A DNA stretch of 64,000 nt from Gammaproteobacteria bacterium (GCA_033344735.1 JAWPMW010000001.1:1099869-1163868), one strand, 5' to 3'; shown: positions 40,533 to 53,800, numbered from the stretch's first letter. Numbers and translations are program-made. The notes: generated by a model from the letters alone, not told the origin.

Positions 40533-41525
40533 ATGATACCGTGCAAGCCAACATCGGAACATCCCCCACAGTGGAAAAAACTATTTGCCACCTCATATGT
40601 GGGCATCAAAGAATTTGCCAAGCGCGCGTCTGATTATTCAGTTAGCGCTGACAACCTGAACAAAATTGATGCGCTCTTCCCCATTCAACTATCACAACAG
40701 TTACTAGATAACCATCCCATTGATGGACCTGTATTAAAACAGTACCTTCCCAACATTCAAGAGTTAAACAACCCATCAGGTTATACAGATGATCCCGTGG
40801 GTGATATATCCGCTACTCTACAACCAGGCATTATCAAGAAATACAAACATCGTGTTTTACTCATTACAAATAACACTTGCCCAATACATTGCCGATACTG
40901 TTTTCGAAAAGATTTCCCTTACCCTGAGACTAACCCTAACACTCATCAGTTTGAAAGCGCCATATCTTTTTGTGAAAAAGATAAATCTATTAACGAAGTA
41001 ATACTCAGTGGTGGAGACCCACTTAGCTTAGAAGATCATGTACTTGATACACTTTTCAAGTCACTAGAAAAAATTCCCCACATTAAGACAATACGCATAC
41101 ACACAAAATTTCCTTCTGTATATCCAGAACGCATCACGCAAGAATTTTTAGTGGCATTAAAAAATTGCACACTTAATAAAGTGTGCGTATTTCACATAAA
41201 TCATCCAGATGAAATTAACCACCAATTTTGTGATGCAGTACAAAAAATTAAACAGACAAATACGACTACATTCAATCAATCAGTATTGTTAAATAATGTA
41301 AATGACAACCCTGATATATTAATAGAATTATCCAACAAATTATTTGCAGCCGGTGTTGTTCCATATTACTTACACATGCTAGATCCTGCCAAAGGTACGC
41401 ATCACTTTAGCGTTTCAACAGAACGCGCTAAATCCATTATCCAACAAATGAAAAATAACTTGCCTGGCTACCTTGTGCCTAAACTTGCTCAGGAAATCCC
41501 TGGGCAAAACAGCAAAATTTACTAA
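40533..41525 (+). CDS. epmB: lysine 2,3-aminomutase for EF-P modification
   Basis: 330 residues. Radical SAM enzyme converting L-lysine to (R)-beta-lysine. The cluster motif CxxxCxxC is in NNTCPIHCRYCFRKDFPY, followed by ILSGGDPL and PYYLHMLDPAKGTHHF. The compact length matches EpmB rather than catabolic KamA. Divergent from efp; both promoters must share or overlap the short gap. Confidence 0.95.
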   Translation: MIPCKPTSEHPPQWKKLFATSYVGIKEFAKRASDYSVSADNLNKIDALFPIQLSQQLLDNHPIDGPVLKQYLPNIQELNNPSGYTDDPVGDISATLQPGIIKKYKHRVLLITNNTCPIHCRYCFRKDFPYPETNPNTHQFESAISFCEKDKSINEVILSGGDPLSLEDHVLDTLFKSLEKIPHIKTIRIHTKFPSVYPERITQEFLVALKNCTLNKVCVFHINHPDEINHQFCDAVQKIKQTNTTTFNQSVLLNNVNDNPDILIELSNKLFAAGVVPYYLHMLDPAKGTHHFSVSTERAKSIIQQMKNNLPGYLVPKLAQEIPGQNSKIY

Positions 41526-41530
41526 ATCTC

Positions 41531-41570
41531 CTAACCCACTAGTTGTTAGTAATTTTATTAATTTTTTTTA
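41531..41570 (+). terminator. possible terminator of epmB
   Basis: A short stem CTAAC/GTTAG (41531-41535 and 41545-41549, 9-nt loop) is followed by a T-rich tail ending in eight Ts (41562-41569). The stem is weak, so the call is tentative. Confidence 0.35.
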
Positions 41571-41574
41571 GTTG

Positions 41575-41680
41575 ATAAGGCAGTCACAGACCCCAGATAG
41601 GGCAACAACTATACTTATTTGCGTCAATTAGGATAGACGGGGGGCTACTGCCGACAAGGAGACAGCTAGCTAGCCGCATT
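41575..41680 (+). promoter_or_regulatory. candidate structured RNA leader of the PilZ/FimX-like unit
   Basis: The gap before the PilZ-like gene is markedly more GC-rich and structured than other gaps here. GGCAGT (41579-41584) can close on ACTGCC (41647-41652), with CCCC (41591-41594) facing a run of six G (41639-41644) and a small CTAT/ATAG stem inside. Downstream TAGCC can instead pair with GGCTA (41643-41647), which overlaps the first helix, so two exclusive folds are possible. It does not match the GEMM c-di-GMP riboswitch consensus. Whether it is transcribed is unknown. Confidence 0.35.
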
Positions 41681-41741
41681 TTATTGGTACAAGTTTTAGA
41701 ATCTAAAATTGGAAAACTCAAACCTGCAAGGAACTATTTCG

Positions 41742-43487
41742 ATGTTATTGGACATGCAAATCTACATGCCTACACAAGATCCATTGGCGCAGCCGGATAT
41801 TGCATTTACTCCACGGCAGATCAAGAAATGGATCAAAGATTTACCTATGATCAATCTTGATTCTGCTAGCAAGCAAACCCATCAGCTCATCGCTGCAAGC
41901 AACAGGCAGACATATCCTGTCAAACAGAGACTTGCATCAATTGAATTATTACAGCCGCTATCAAAAATATTTCTAGATCATCATCGCAGATATTTAGCAT
42001 GTCAAACATTCCCATTATCACCAGGAGCTAACGAAATATTTCAACTCCAGCAAAGCATGAATTCTGAACTTGCTATTGCTTTTAAAATTATTATCTCTGA
42101 AGTCGTACAAGGTGATTCAAAATTAGACCAAAAGAAATTACTGCACTGCATCTTCAAAGCCATTTCTCATCTGCAACAACAGTATGTGTCTGGTTTATTA
42201 ATGTACCAAGAATTACCAAACAATCTCTGGCACGACATTTGTCAACTATACAGAGTCGCAGAGCACTATGGCTTACATACCGCATTAGTATTGGTCGATG
42301 GAACCAAACAAAAATCGACTATTCTAAATATCTTTAAACACCTTTGTGCTTTGACATTAATTTCATTCAATCAACTCCGCCAAGGTGAAGCGGACAAGGT
42401 CAATAGATTTCTTGAAGAACATCATGAGTTAATTGATATCAAGCCCAACACAGACTCTTTATCTGGCGAGTATATCTATATTGCTAACTTAGCAACTGGA
42501 AAATATCCAACTTATTATATCCCACGTGAGATGCCGATCTCCACTGAAAACCGCTTTATAGGTTATTCAGCACTTGTAAGTAAACTTGGCGAATCAACTA
42601 AGAAGTTCGCACAGAGCACTTCATACTACTTGCAGTCAAACGAAGAACTAGATCCAGAATTGGCTAGCCGCCTAATCACTATGATAGGCAATCCCAGCCA
42701 ACGCCACAAAAAGAGAATTAAGAGTGATCAAGTCGTACGTGCAATTATCGGACTTAAACGCATCGTTGAAACTATGACACCTAAAGAGCAAGACTTATCT
42801 AGAGATTATTCGGAGCAAAGTTCATTCGTCGTCAACAGCCTCTCCTTATTACCAATAGAGGAATCTATCAACGCCAGCTCACCTAAACAATTAAGCAAAT
42901 CATCTGCTAACGAAACGTTAAGTGATGTGTGGAACCCATTTGCCACAAAGTCAGGCGTAACAAATATCGATAATCAGCAACATCAAGATCAAGAGCAGGA
43001 AAAATATACAGACATTGTTAGTTCATTGGATAAATGGCAAGTAGAAAACTTCAATGCTGGCGGCTTTTGTCTACACTACAGAGCTGAAGGCATATGCACT
43101 ACACGTGTAGGAGATATCATTGCAGTAAGAGATGAAAATAAAAGTCGCGAAACATTACAGTGGCGAGTAGGCATCATTCGCTGGATGCAAGGACTACCAA
43201 ATAAAGAACACAAAGTAGGCGTAGAACTTTTTGGTGCAGAATGCGCATGCATCACTGCATATAACAAAAATAATACTCACTTGGAGCATGAAGGATTACT
43301 ACTTAAAAGAATTTTTGAGAACAGCAAAAGCTATAGTTTGCTATTACCCTCTAACACGAACTTAGACTCACGAGAGATTGTTATTAGAGGCTCCAACAGT
43401 AAGCGCGCCGTCATGCTGGGGAGGACACTTGAAAAAACCAGTTGCTTCTCCCACATTGAAGTAATAAAAATATTTAGCGGCCAATAA
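41742..43487 (+). CDS. PilZ-like domain protein with large unassigned N-terminal region
   Basis: 581 residues from the ATG at 41742, which has AAGGA 9 nt upstream; the frame also opens at a TTG (41709). Residues 1 to about 400 are not recognised: mostly helical, no signal peptide or clear membrane segment. From about 425 there is a PilZ-like beta-barrel: WQVENFNAGGFCLHY (Asn436-x-Asn438-AGG in place of the usual D/NxSxxG), VGDIIAVRDEN, RVGIIRWMQG and KVGVELFG. I see no RxxxR before it, so c-di-GMP binding is doubtful. It is followed after 38 bp by a FimX-like gene, suggesting a joint role in pilus or surface control. Confidence 0.75.
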   Translation: MLLDMQIYMPTQDPLAQPDIAFTPRQIKKWIKDLPMINLDSASKQTHQLIAASNRQTYPVKQRLASIELLQPLSKIFLDHHRRYLACQTFPLSPGANEIFQLQQSMNSELAIAFKIIISEVVQGDSKLDQKKLLHCIFKAISHLQQQYVSGLLMYQELPNNLWHDICQLYRVAEHYGLHTALVLVDGTKQKSTILNIFKHLCALTLISFNQLRQGEADKVNRFLEEHHELIDIKPNTDSLSGEYIYIANLATGKYPTYYIPREMPISTENRFIGYSALVSKLGESTKKFAQSTSYYLQSNEELDPELASRLITMIGNPSQRHKKRIKSDQVVRAIIGLKRIVETMTPKEQDLSRDYSEQSSFVVNSLSLLPIEESINASSPKQLSKSSANETLSDVWNPFATKSGVTNIDNQQHQDQEQEKYTDIVSSLDKWQVENFNAGGFCLHYRAEGICTTRVGDIIAVRDENKSRETLQWRVGIIRWMQGLPNKEHKVGVELFGAECACITAYNKNNTHLEHEGLLLKRIFENSKSYSLLLPSNTNLDSREIVIRGSNSKRAVMLGRTLEKTSCFSHIEVIKIFSGQ

Positions 43488-43525
43488 CCGCCAATAGATT
43501 TACTAAAGGACTGGCACCTAAACAC

Positions 43526-45601
43526 ATGGATCAGATATTAAAAATATTGGTAATTGACCAAGATGCAAACAATGCTGACAATATTGTACGTACAATAAAA
43601 TCATCAGGCTTTGCAGTGCGTGAAACTATAGTTTCGTCTAGAGAGCAATTTGAGGATGTCAAAAATTTAGAAATAAACCCTCACATTATCATTCAAGCCA
43701 ACAATATTGATGAGCTAACTATTCAAGATGCTCGAAATTGTTTCGATATCAACTCTCATGAAATTCCAATTGTTGCACTTAGCGAAGATTTATCAACACA
43801 ACAGTCAAGTTTATTTCTTGATGGTGCAACCATAGTTCTAGATTACAACGATAATGAGCAATTAAAGCATGCTACTTCACGTGTTGCACAAACCGAATTT
43901 TATATCCAAGATCTAAAAGTGCAGGCTGACAATTACAAAGAATTAGACCAGCGTTACAATAAAATTCTAAATACCTCGCGTGACGCTATTTGTTATATCC
44001 ACGAAGGATTACACACGTATGCTAATGCATCTTATTTAGAATTATTTGACATTGAAGGCTCAGAAGAAGCGAGCGTTTTATCAATCCTTGAGCTAGTCTC
44101 ACCTGATGATCAAGCATCATTAAAATCAATACTAAAAGATGTAAGCAAAAATCATACGTCTGGTACAGCGAGCTTAAACTTCAAGTCTGGAGATGAATAT
44201 TTCCATACTGATATTGAATACAATCCTGTATTGGTTGAAGGAGAAACTTGCGCACAATTTGTATTACACATGCAAACTAGCGAGTCCAAGGAGCTTCAAG
44301 AACAACTTAGCTATATAAGCGAGCGTGACCATGGAACAGGGTTCTTCCATAGAAAGTCACTGACAGATAAAATACAAGAAGCTATTGAGTCTGCGCAGGG
44401 CGGCCAGACACCCGCAACATACATTCAAATCGATATAGCTAATATTGACACCATTAAAGATCAGCTTGGTATAGCAACAATAGACAAACTAGGAGCGCAT
44501 ATAGCTGAAGCACTAAAACAAGTTTGCAGCGATAATGAAACGCTAGGAAAGATTACTGACGAATCATTTGGCATACTGACATCGGAAAGTGATGAAGACA
44601 AACTAGTCACACTAGGCGAACAGTTTAGAGAAGCTATAGATACCAATCCTGTCACCATCAAGAACCAAAAAGTGTCTCCTGAACTATACATCGGAGCAAC
44701 TTCACTCGACCCAAGTTTTGAAGATGTCTCTGATGCACTTTCTGCGGCAAAATCTGCCTGCGATTATGCATGGGAAAATGAAATCCAAGAACTTTATATT
44801 TTTGCCAAGGAATCTCGCAGTCTTACAGGCACATTACTAGATCAGAAATGGACACAAGAGCTGCAAGATGCAATTCGGGAAAATAGATTACAACTACTTT
44901 ATCAACCTGTTGTTAGCATTGCAGGAAAATCTGAAGATCGCTACCAAGTTTACACACAACTTGTCAGCAAAGAAGGTGCAAAAATCTCAGTCGCAGAATT
45001 ACTTCCAAGTATTGAAAGGTCTGGAGTTTCTGCGATGTTAGATCGCTGGGTGGTAACTACCGCATTAAAGAAACTGGCAGAACACACTGATAAAAGTCCA
45101 GAATCTTTATTCTTCATAAAATTAACTGCAGGCGCATTGAACGACCAACAATTTATACCTTGGTTAGAAAAGCAATGTAAAAGCCAAAATGTTAATCCAT
45201 TTAGATTGGTATTTGATATGCGCGAAGAAAGTATTGTTAGCCACTTGAAGGATGCACGCGAATTTGCTACCCAATTACAACAATTAGGCTGCCAGATTGC
45301 TATAGATGCATTTGGCATAAGCCAAGAACCTGGAAAGATTTTATCAATGATTCCTGCTAGCTATTTGAAGTTAAGCTTCCAGCTAATGGCCAGCCTTAAG
45401 AATGGTGATCAGGAGCGCATTGAAGAGATCAAGCATATTTGTGCTCAAGCGAAAGAGAAAAACACAATGACAATCGCGCCATTCGTTGAAACAGCAGAAG
45501 CATTATCACAAATTTGGTCGATCAATATCGATTTTGTAAGTGGCGACTTCTTCCGTGAGCCAAACGAAAATCTAGGTTACGATTTCTCCAGTGCTGCTTA
45601 A
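43526..45601 (+). CDS. FimX-like degenerate REC-PAS-GGDEF-EAL protein
   Basis: 691 residues, the same size and domain order as Pseudomonas FimX. REC-like (1-130) lacks the phosphoacceptor Asp (PHIIIQANN); PAS (about 145-245); GGDEF-like (about 265-425) has TDESF at 344-348 instead of GGDEF; EAL-like (about 435-691) has Thr477-Gln-Leu479 at the EAL position, DAFG (594-597) for DDFG, and KLS for KxD. It should therefore have neither cyclase nor phosphodiesterase activity. FimX binds c-di-GMP through a degenerate EAL domain and promotes type IV pilus assembly; whether this protein still binds the nucleotide is uncertain. Confidence 0.85.
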   Translation: MDQILKILVIDQDANNADNIVRTIKSSGFAVRETIVSSREQFEDVKNLEINPHIIIQANNIDELTIQDARNCFDINSHEIPIVALSEDLSTQQSSLFLDGATIVLDYNDNEQLKHATSRVAQTEFYIQDLKVQADNYKELDQRYNKILNTSRDAICYIHEGLHTYANASYLELFDIEGSEEASVLSILELVSPDDQASLKSILKDVSKNHTSGTASLNFKSGDEYFHTDIEYNPVLVEGETCAQFVLHMQTSESKELQEQLSYISERDHGTGFFHRKSLTDKIQEAIESAQGGQTPATYIQIDIANIDTIKDQLGIATIDKLGAHIAEALKQVCSDNETLGKITDESFGILTSESDEDKLVTLGEQFREAIDTNPVTIKNQKVSPELYIGATSLDPSFEDVSDALSAAKSACDYAWENEIQELYIFAKESRSLTGTLLDQKWTQELQDAIRENRLQLLYQPVVSIAGKSEDRYQVYTQLVSKEGAKISVAELLPSIERSGVSAMLDRWVVTTALKKLAEHTDKSPESLFFIKLTAGALNDQQFIPWLEKQCKSQNVNPFRLVFDMREESIVSHLKDAREFATQLQQLGCQIAIDAFGISQEPGKILSMIPASYLKLSFQLMASLKNGDQERIEEIKHICAQAKEKNTMTIAPFVETAEALSQIWSINIDFVSGDFFREPNENLGYDFSSAA

Positions 45602-45607
45602 TTAATA

Positions 45608-46492
45608 CTAGCTATTTTCTAACGCAGCAATGCGTTGATCTAACGGGGGATGCGACATCAACAACTTCTGCAATCCTCCTTTTACTCCACCTGAAATCCC
45701 AAATGCTGCTAACTCTCCTGGTAAATCTTCGGGTTGATGTGCAGACTGTAAACGACGCAAAGCGGCTATCATATTATTCTTTCCAGCAAGCTCCGCACCA
45801 CCAATATCAGCGCGATACTCTCTACGTCGCGAGAACCACTTAGCAATAATAGCGGCCAAAATACCTAACACCATTTCAGCGATAATACTGCCAATAAAAT
45901 ATCCTGGCCCTATACCTCGCTCAATTTTAAATACCGCACGGTCAATCAACATACCTATAATTCGCGAGAATAAAATAACAAACGTATTCAATACACCTTG
46001 CAACAACCCCATCGTGACCATATCACCATTTGCTACATGACTAACCTCATGGCCAAGCACCGCTTCAACTTCACCTTTGGACATCGACTGTAACAATCCG
46101 GTACTCACCGCGACTAGCGCATCATTCTTTTTCATTCCGGTAGCAAATGCATTTGGTTGAGGGGATTCGAATATGCCCACTTCAGGCATACCAATGCCCG
46201 CTTGCTGAGCTTGGCGTTGCACCGTCTCGATAAGCCAGCGCTCAATATCGTTTTGAGGCGATTCAATCACCTGCAAACCAGTACTCTTCTTTGCCATCCA
46301 TTTAGAAATAGCTAAAGAGATGAACGAGCCTCCAAAGCCCATCACCAGCGCCATGATTAGCAAACCATTAATTTGTCCGCTCATGCCTTGCTGAGCCAGC
46401 CAAGCATCTAAACCTAGTACACGAGACGAGACACTAAGTACGGCTAATACACCAAAATTAGCGGCTAAAAATAATCCTATACGTGACAGCAT
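45608..46492 (-). CDS. htpX: membrane protease HtpX
   Basis: 294 residues. Zinc metalloprotease of the inner membrane acting on misfolded membrane proteins alongside FtsH. Two N-terminal transmembrane segments, the zinc motif HEVSH (148-152) in AVLGHEVSHVANGD, two further hydrophobic segments, and EYRADIGGAELAG with the third ligand. Ends with SHPPLDQRIAAL. Convergent with the FimX-like gene, 6 bp apart. Confidence 0.96.
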   Translation of the reverse strand: MLSRIGLFLAANFGVLAVLSVSSRVLGLDAWLAQQGMSGQINGLLIMALVMGFGGSFISLAISKWMAKKSTGLQVIESPQNDIERWLIETVQRQAQQAGIGMPEVGIFESPQPNAFATGMKKNDALVAVSTGLLQSMSKGEVEAVLGHEVSHVANGDMVTMGLLQGVLNTFVILFSRIIGMLIDRAVFKIERGIGPGYFIGSIIAEMVLGILAAIIAKWFSRRREYRADIGGAELAGKNNMIAALRRLQSAHQPEDLPGELAAFGISGGVKGGLQKLLMSHPPLDQRIAALENS

Positions 46493-46575
46493 GATGACCT
46501 CTTACATTAACTCTCTAATCAAACTATAAAATAACGTGAATTTATGACAATTCAACCTTCAACAAGTTTAACAAT

Positions 46576-48837
46576 TTACTCTGAAGAAAAATCTACTTGT
46601 AGACGATCGACTGCTCGATAGCCTCTAGGTAATTTTAGTCCGCGCCTGCCACGCTCGCCAGCATACTCATCTACTTCTTCGCCTTTCATGGTCTTATGTT
46701 TTTTCCCACAATATAGCGTAAGCGCTTCTCCATCTTGCACTAAACATATATGATTAACCGTTTCTTCTCCGGCTTTTAGCTTGGCGCTAGGAATATTAAT
46801 AAACTTAATTCCTTTACCCTTAGACATTAACGGGAACTCAGATAATTCAGTTACTAGCATATAGCCTTCGGAACCAACAGCGACAATCCAGTCTTCCTCA
46901 TGTGAACGCACTAGCACCGGTGGTAAAACTTTTGCCCCAACAGGAACATTTAAGATGCGTTTACCGGCCTTATTACGCGAATACAAATCTTCTAATTTAC
47001 ATACAAAACCATAACCAAAATCAGTTGCCAAAAAATATAAACTATTTGGATCTCCCGTCATGACCCCAACAAAACTGGCGCCGTCAGCAGGATTAAATCG
47101 TGCAGTCAACGACTCTCCTTGACCTCTGGCAGATGGCAAGCTATGTGACGGCAATGTATAGGCTTTACCTTGCGAATCTAAAAATACTGCCATTTGATTA
47201 CTCTTGCCAAAAGCATGCGATTGATACTCATCACCAGACTTATAGTTCATCTCGATTGGATCAACCTCATGACCCTTAGCAGCTCTTACCCAACCCCGCT
47301 GCGACAAAATCACCGTGGTTAATTCAGCAGGCATCAACTGAGTTTCATCTAGCTGCTGCGCAGTGGTTCGACTAACAATCTCTGAGCGCCTGTCATCACC
47401 ATAAGTTTCTGCATCTTCTAACAATTCATTGCGAATTAGTTTTTTCAGTCGCGCTTTAGACCCTAACGTTTTCTCTAACGTATCTCTTTCTGCGTTTAAC
47501 TCTTTTGTTTCCGCTTTAATTTTTATTTCTTCAAGCTTAGCTAATCGTCGCAACTTAATTTCCAGAATGGCTTCGGCTTGAATATCACTAAGCTTAAAGC
47601 GCTTCATCATGACTGGCTTAGGCTCATCTTGTTCTCGTATAATGGCAATAATCTCATCGATATTAAGATAAGCAATCAACAAACCTTCTAGAATATGCAA
47701 ACGTTCATTAACTCGATCTAATCTCCACTGTAAACGTCGCGTCACTGTGTGTGTTCTAAATTCAAGCCACTCTTTCAAGAGAGAACACAAGTCTTTGACT
47801 TGTGGTCGACCATTAATACCAATAACATTCATATTCACACGATAAGTGCGCTCTAAATCAGTAGTAGCAAATAGATGCAGCATTAATGCTTCTACATCTA
47901 CGCGATTACTCCTTGGCACTACTACTAGCCTGACAGGGTTTTCATGATCAGACTCATCGCGCAAGTCATCTACCATTGGTAGTTTCTTAGCATTCATTTG
48001 TTGTGCTATCTGTTCTAACACGCGCGCACCAGATACTTGATATGGCAATGCTGAAATAATGACCCCGTCAGTCTCTTGCTCATACACGGCACGCATGCGC
48101 ACTTGCCCATTCCCAGATTCGTATATGGCTTTAATTTCTTCTGGCGATGAGATTATTTCTGCATCGGTAGGATAATCCGGGCCAAGCACATGCTCAGATA
48201 ATTCAGTACTAGTTGCTTTTGGCTGATCAAGCAAACGGATGCATGCTGAAACAACTTCACGAATATTATGCGGAGGAATATCAGTAGACATCCCTACTGC
48301 GATACCCATTCCACCATTCAACAAAATATTGGGCAGACGTGCTGGCAATACAACAGGTTCTTGTAATGTGCCATCAAAATTTGCCGTCCAATCAACAGTA
48401 CCTTGACCTAACTCTTGCAGTAAAGATTTTGCATAAGGAGTCAAACGAGATTCGGTATATCTCATTGCCGCAAATGATTTAGGATCATCTGTAGATCCCC
48501 AGTTTCCCTGCCCTTGAACTAATGGATATCGGTAGGAAAATGGTTGCGCCATTAATACCATTGCTTCATAACAGGCAGAATCCCCATGCGGATGAAACTT
48601 ACCGATAACATCGCCAACTGTTCGCGCTGATTTCTTTGGCTTAGAAGTGGCAGAGAGACCCAGCTCAGACATTGCATATACAATTCTACGTTGCACCGGT
48701 TTCAACCCATCACCTATCTGTGGCAAAGCACGGTCAAGAATGACGTACATCGAATAATCTAGATAGGCTTTCTCAGAGAAAGTATGCAGAGCGACACGTT
48801 CCACATCGCCATAATCAAATTCCAAGTTATCATTCAT
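46576..48837 (-). CDS. parC: DNA topoisomerase IV subunit A
   Basis: 753 residues. Decatenates daughter chromosomes with ParE. Catalytic Tyr127 in [16 protein letters not shown]. The quinolone-resistance region reads [12 protein letters not shown], that is Ser87 and Glu91 at the positions equivalent to E. coli Ser80 and Glu84, so no classical resistance substitution. Lies 27 bp after parE as an operon. Confidence 0.97.
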   Translation of the reverse strand: MNDNLEFDYGDVERVALHTFSEKAYLDYSMYVILDRALPQIGDGLKPVQRRIVYAMSELGLSATSKPKKSARTVGDVIGKFHPHGDSACYEAMVLMAQPFSYRYPLVQGQGNWGSTDDPKSFAAMRYTESRLTPYAKSLLQELGQGTVDWTANFDGTLQEPVVLPARLPNILLNGGMGIAVGMSTDIPPHNIREVVSACIRLLDQPKATSTELSEHVLGPDYPTDAEIISSPEEIKAIYESGNGQVRMRAVYEQETDGVIISALPYQVSGARVLEQIAQQMNAKKLPMVDDLRDESDHENPVRLVVVPRSNRVDVEALMLHLFATTDLERTYRVNMNVIGINGRPQVKDLCSLLKEWLEFRTHTVTRRLQWRLDRVNERLHILEGLLIAYLNIDEIIAIIREQDEPKPVMMKRFKLSDIQAEAILEIKLRRLAKLEEIKIKAETKELNAERDTLEKTLGSKARLKKLIRNELLEDAETYGDDRRSEIVSRTTAQQLDETQLMPAELTTVILSQRGWVRAAKGHEVDPIEMNYKSGDEYQSHAFGKSNQMAVFLDSQGKAYTLPSHSLPSARGQGESLTARFNPADGASFVGVMTGDPNSLYFLATDFGYGFVCKLEDLYSRNKAGKRILNVPVGAKVLPPVLVRSHEEDWIVAVGSEGYMLVTELSEFPLMSKGKGIKFINIPSAKLKAGEETVNHICLVQDGEALTLYCGKKHKTMKGEEVDEYAGERGRRGLKLPRGYRAVDRLQVDFSSE

Positions 48838-48864
48838 AATAAATCCAAAATACTAATAATGATG

Positions 48865-50754
<1,890 letters not shown>

Positions 50755-50849
50755 TTAAAATCAAAAGGAAATCTTCGTTAGGGTAATAGCGCTTAAAGAT
50801 GACGCATTCTATATGAAACCAGCACGCAGCAAAAATTTCTTAGTAAATC

Positions 50850-53800
50850 ATGGCTAGTTTAGATACTTCGACACACCCACAGAACAATGCCAATGTGTTT
50901 GCCTCGGCAGGCTCTGGCAAGACATGGTTACTAATTACTCGAATCTGTCGCCTATTACTAGCTGGTGCTGAACCACAGCAAATACTAGCGATCACTTTCA
51001 CTCGAAAAAGTGCCGCAGAAATGCGCGCTCGACTGTTTGACAAGCTGCAAGCCTGGTCCGTGATTTCCGAAACACAATTGCGCAACGAACTAGCGGCGAT
51101 AAGAGAAACAACAGACAACAGTAACATCGAGAAAGCCAGAGGCCTCTATGAAAAACTTCTATTTTCCGACCAAACTATTCGAATTAGTACTTTTCATGCA
51201 TTTTGTGAGGAAATAATTAGAGCCTTCCCACTGGAAAGTGAATTACCAACCACTTTTGAACTCACGGAACATTCTCATGTATATGCCAATCAAGCTTGGC
51301 AACGCTTGTTAACTAGCAGCGAACAGACAGGGAAGACTAAATTACGTGAAGCATTACATACATTATTTGATTTTTGTTTTGGGCTGAATGGCTGCAAGAC
51401 TGCACTACTTAGCTTTTTAAATGCACGCAGTGAGTGGCGTGCATTTACCAAGCAATCCCAAGATGCTGTTGCATTTGCTTACACTGAACTTGTTAAACAA
51501 GTAGGCGAATCACATGACAATGAATATTCATTATGGCTTCAAAGTAATGAATTCATTGATACATTAAAAAAATACTATGAACTACTACGCACAAGCCCAG
51601 CAAAAACATATCAACAGTGGGCTGATAAAATTGAACCCATACTATCTATACAAGATCAACGTTTAAATTCTACATTACAAAGCCTACGATCAGCTTTGTT
51701 AACTAATGACAACAACCCACGTAAATTAACCATCAGCAAAGCCTGGCAAAAAATAATCAGCCCTCAGCAAGTCGATTTTCTCACTCGCACTCATCAGGAA
51801 TTTACAAGTAAACTTTTATCTCTACTTGACAGCCAAGTTCACACACGCTTATTAAATGCCAATCAAGCGTGGTTTTATGCGGGCAGAGAATTACTGCAGC
51901 AATATCAGCATGTAAAATTTGAGCACGGAATTATTGATTTTAACGACCTTGAGTGGGAAACCTATCGATTACTGCAACAAGAAGACCATGCCCTATGGGT
52001 GCAATATAAATTAGGCCAAAGAATTCGCCACTTCTTGGTCGATGAATTTCAAGATACCAACCCTATTCAGTGGCACTTATTAAAACCCTTGATTGAGTCT
52101 TCCCAAGATCAACACGAAACACAATCCAGCAGCTTATTTTTAGTTGGTGACATCAAGCAATCAATATATCGCTTTCGAGGTGCTAATCCAGAAATACAGA
52201 CTCTGGCATCAGAGTGGTCTCAACAACAATTAAACAGCCAATTAATGAGTAATGATCATTCCTGGCGCTCGTCACCCGCCATTATAGATTGTGTTAATAG
52301 AATTTTCTCTCACCATACAATTGCAGAAAAATTTTGTTTATTTCAAACTCATAGCTATCAACATAATGACCGTTGGGGATTTGTAAAAATTCATCCTTTA
52401 ATTGATATTCAAGTCAAACAAGAGCTAAAGCAATTTCGCGACCCATTATCCACTCCAAGAGAAAATGACGAACAAACTGCTCATTATAAAGAAGGCGTAC
52501 TAATTGCAAAAGAAATTTCCAGACTAATACAATCCAATACACCAATATATGATGGCGATCGAATTCGTGCTGCAAATTATAGTGATATTTTAATATTGAC
52601 ACGCACTCGATCTCACTTAGAGGAACTTAAATCAGGCCTAGTCAGTGCCTCAATCCCGATTCAAGCAAATGATGCGACACGCTTACTCGATTTTCTTGAG
52701 ATAAAAGACATGCTTGCACTATTAACCACCTTGATTGATCCTTATGATGACTTAGCATTCACGCACTTATTGTCAAGCCCTATTTTCAACATCAAAGAAC
52801 AACAGCTAATTCAGTTAAAAGTAGTTGATGCAGCCACATGGAAACAGAAACTAGATATTTATACTGCTGATGCTAGCCCAGACAATCAATTACATGCTGT
52901 GAAGGCAAAATTATATGAATGGCATCAATTATCTGATCGTATTCCAGTTCACGATCTACTCAATTACATCTTTTCCAATTGGAACATTCTTGAACGTTAT
53001 CGCTCTGCTATAGCAAACTCAGAGTCTCAGCACATTTGTGCACGCCTCAATCAATTCTTACAACAAAGCCTAGACATAGACAGCGGCAGATTTTCAAGCA
53101 TTGCCAGATTTCTAAGGAGCATCAAAGAAACTAATCCTGAAGCTTTGTTTGTTGACGACAATGAAGATGCTAATGTCGTTGATATAATGACGGTCCATGG
53201 CTCTAAAGGATTAGAGTCTCCCATAGTATTTATTGCAGATAGCGGACCTAGTAACGAGCCTCCGGAACAGTTCAACGCTATCACTCAGTGGCCTGCGACA
53301 TCAGAATCTCCAGAAATTTTTATGCTTGGGTGCAAACAAAGCTCTATGAGTAATAGTATCCAGTCCATCAAAGATAGAGCTAGCCAATCTAGCGATGAAG
53401 GCCTTAACTTGCTCTATGTTGCATTAACACGCGCAAAACAGATACTCATTATTACTGGAGTTAACGCAGCAAGAAGCTCTCAACTAGGATGGCACCACCA
53501 ATGTGGTACTGCTTTAGAAATTGAGGATAATAATGAAATATGGCGTCATGAGCATCTGTCTGAACCTAAAATTGATGCAGATAAATCTATACTACCTGCA
53601 AAATTTAACTATCCAGAAAATTTTTCGGACTTACTAGAACCCATTGGCGCTTCATCAACAATGGCAAGCATTAATGAATCCACAAGTGATGAGGCATTAG
53701 AAGGCACTCTAATTCATAAATTGCTTGAAATACTATCTCAGTCTCCAGACATCAGCGATCAAGCACTCTTAAATAGAGTTAATATAGAAAGTGATACTCA

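Noticed and set aside
41575-41680. GEMM (c-di-GMP) riboswitch before the PilZ-like gene
   Set aside because: AGGGCAAC is reminiscent, but the GCAAAGCC core and the tetraloop-receptor arrangement are missing.
46493-46575. Sigma-32 promoter before htpX
   Set aside because: GTTGAA and TCATAAAT occur but spacing and match to the consensus are poor.
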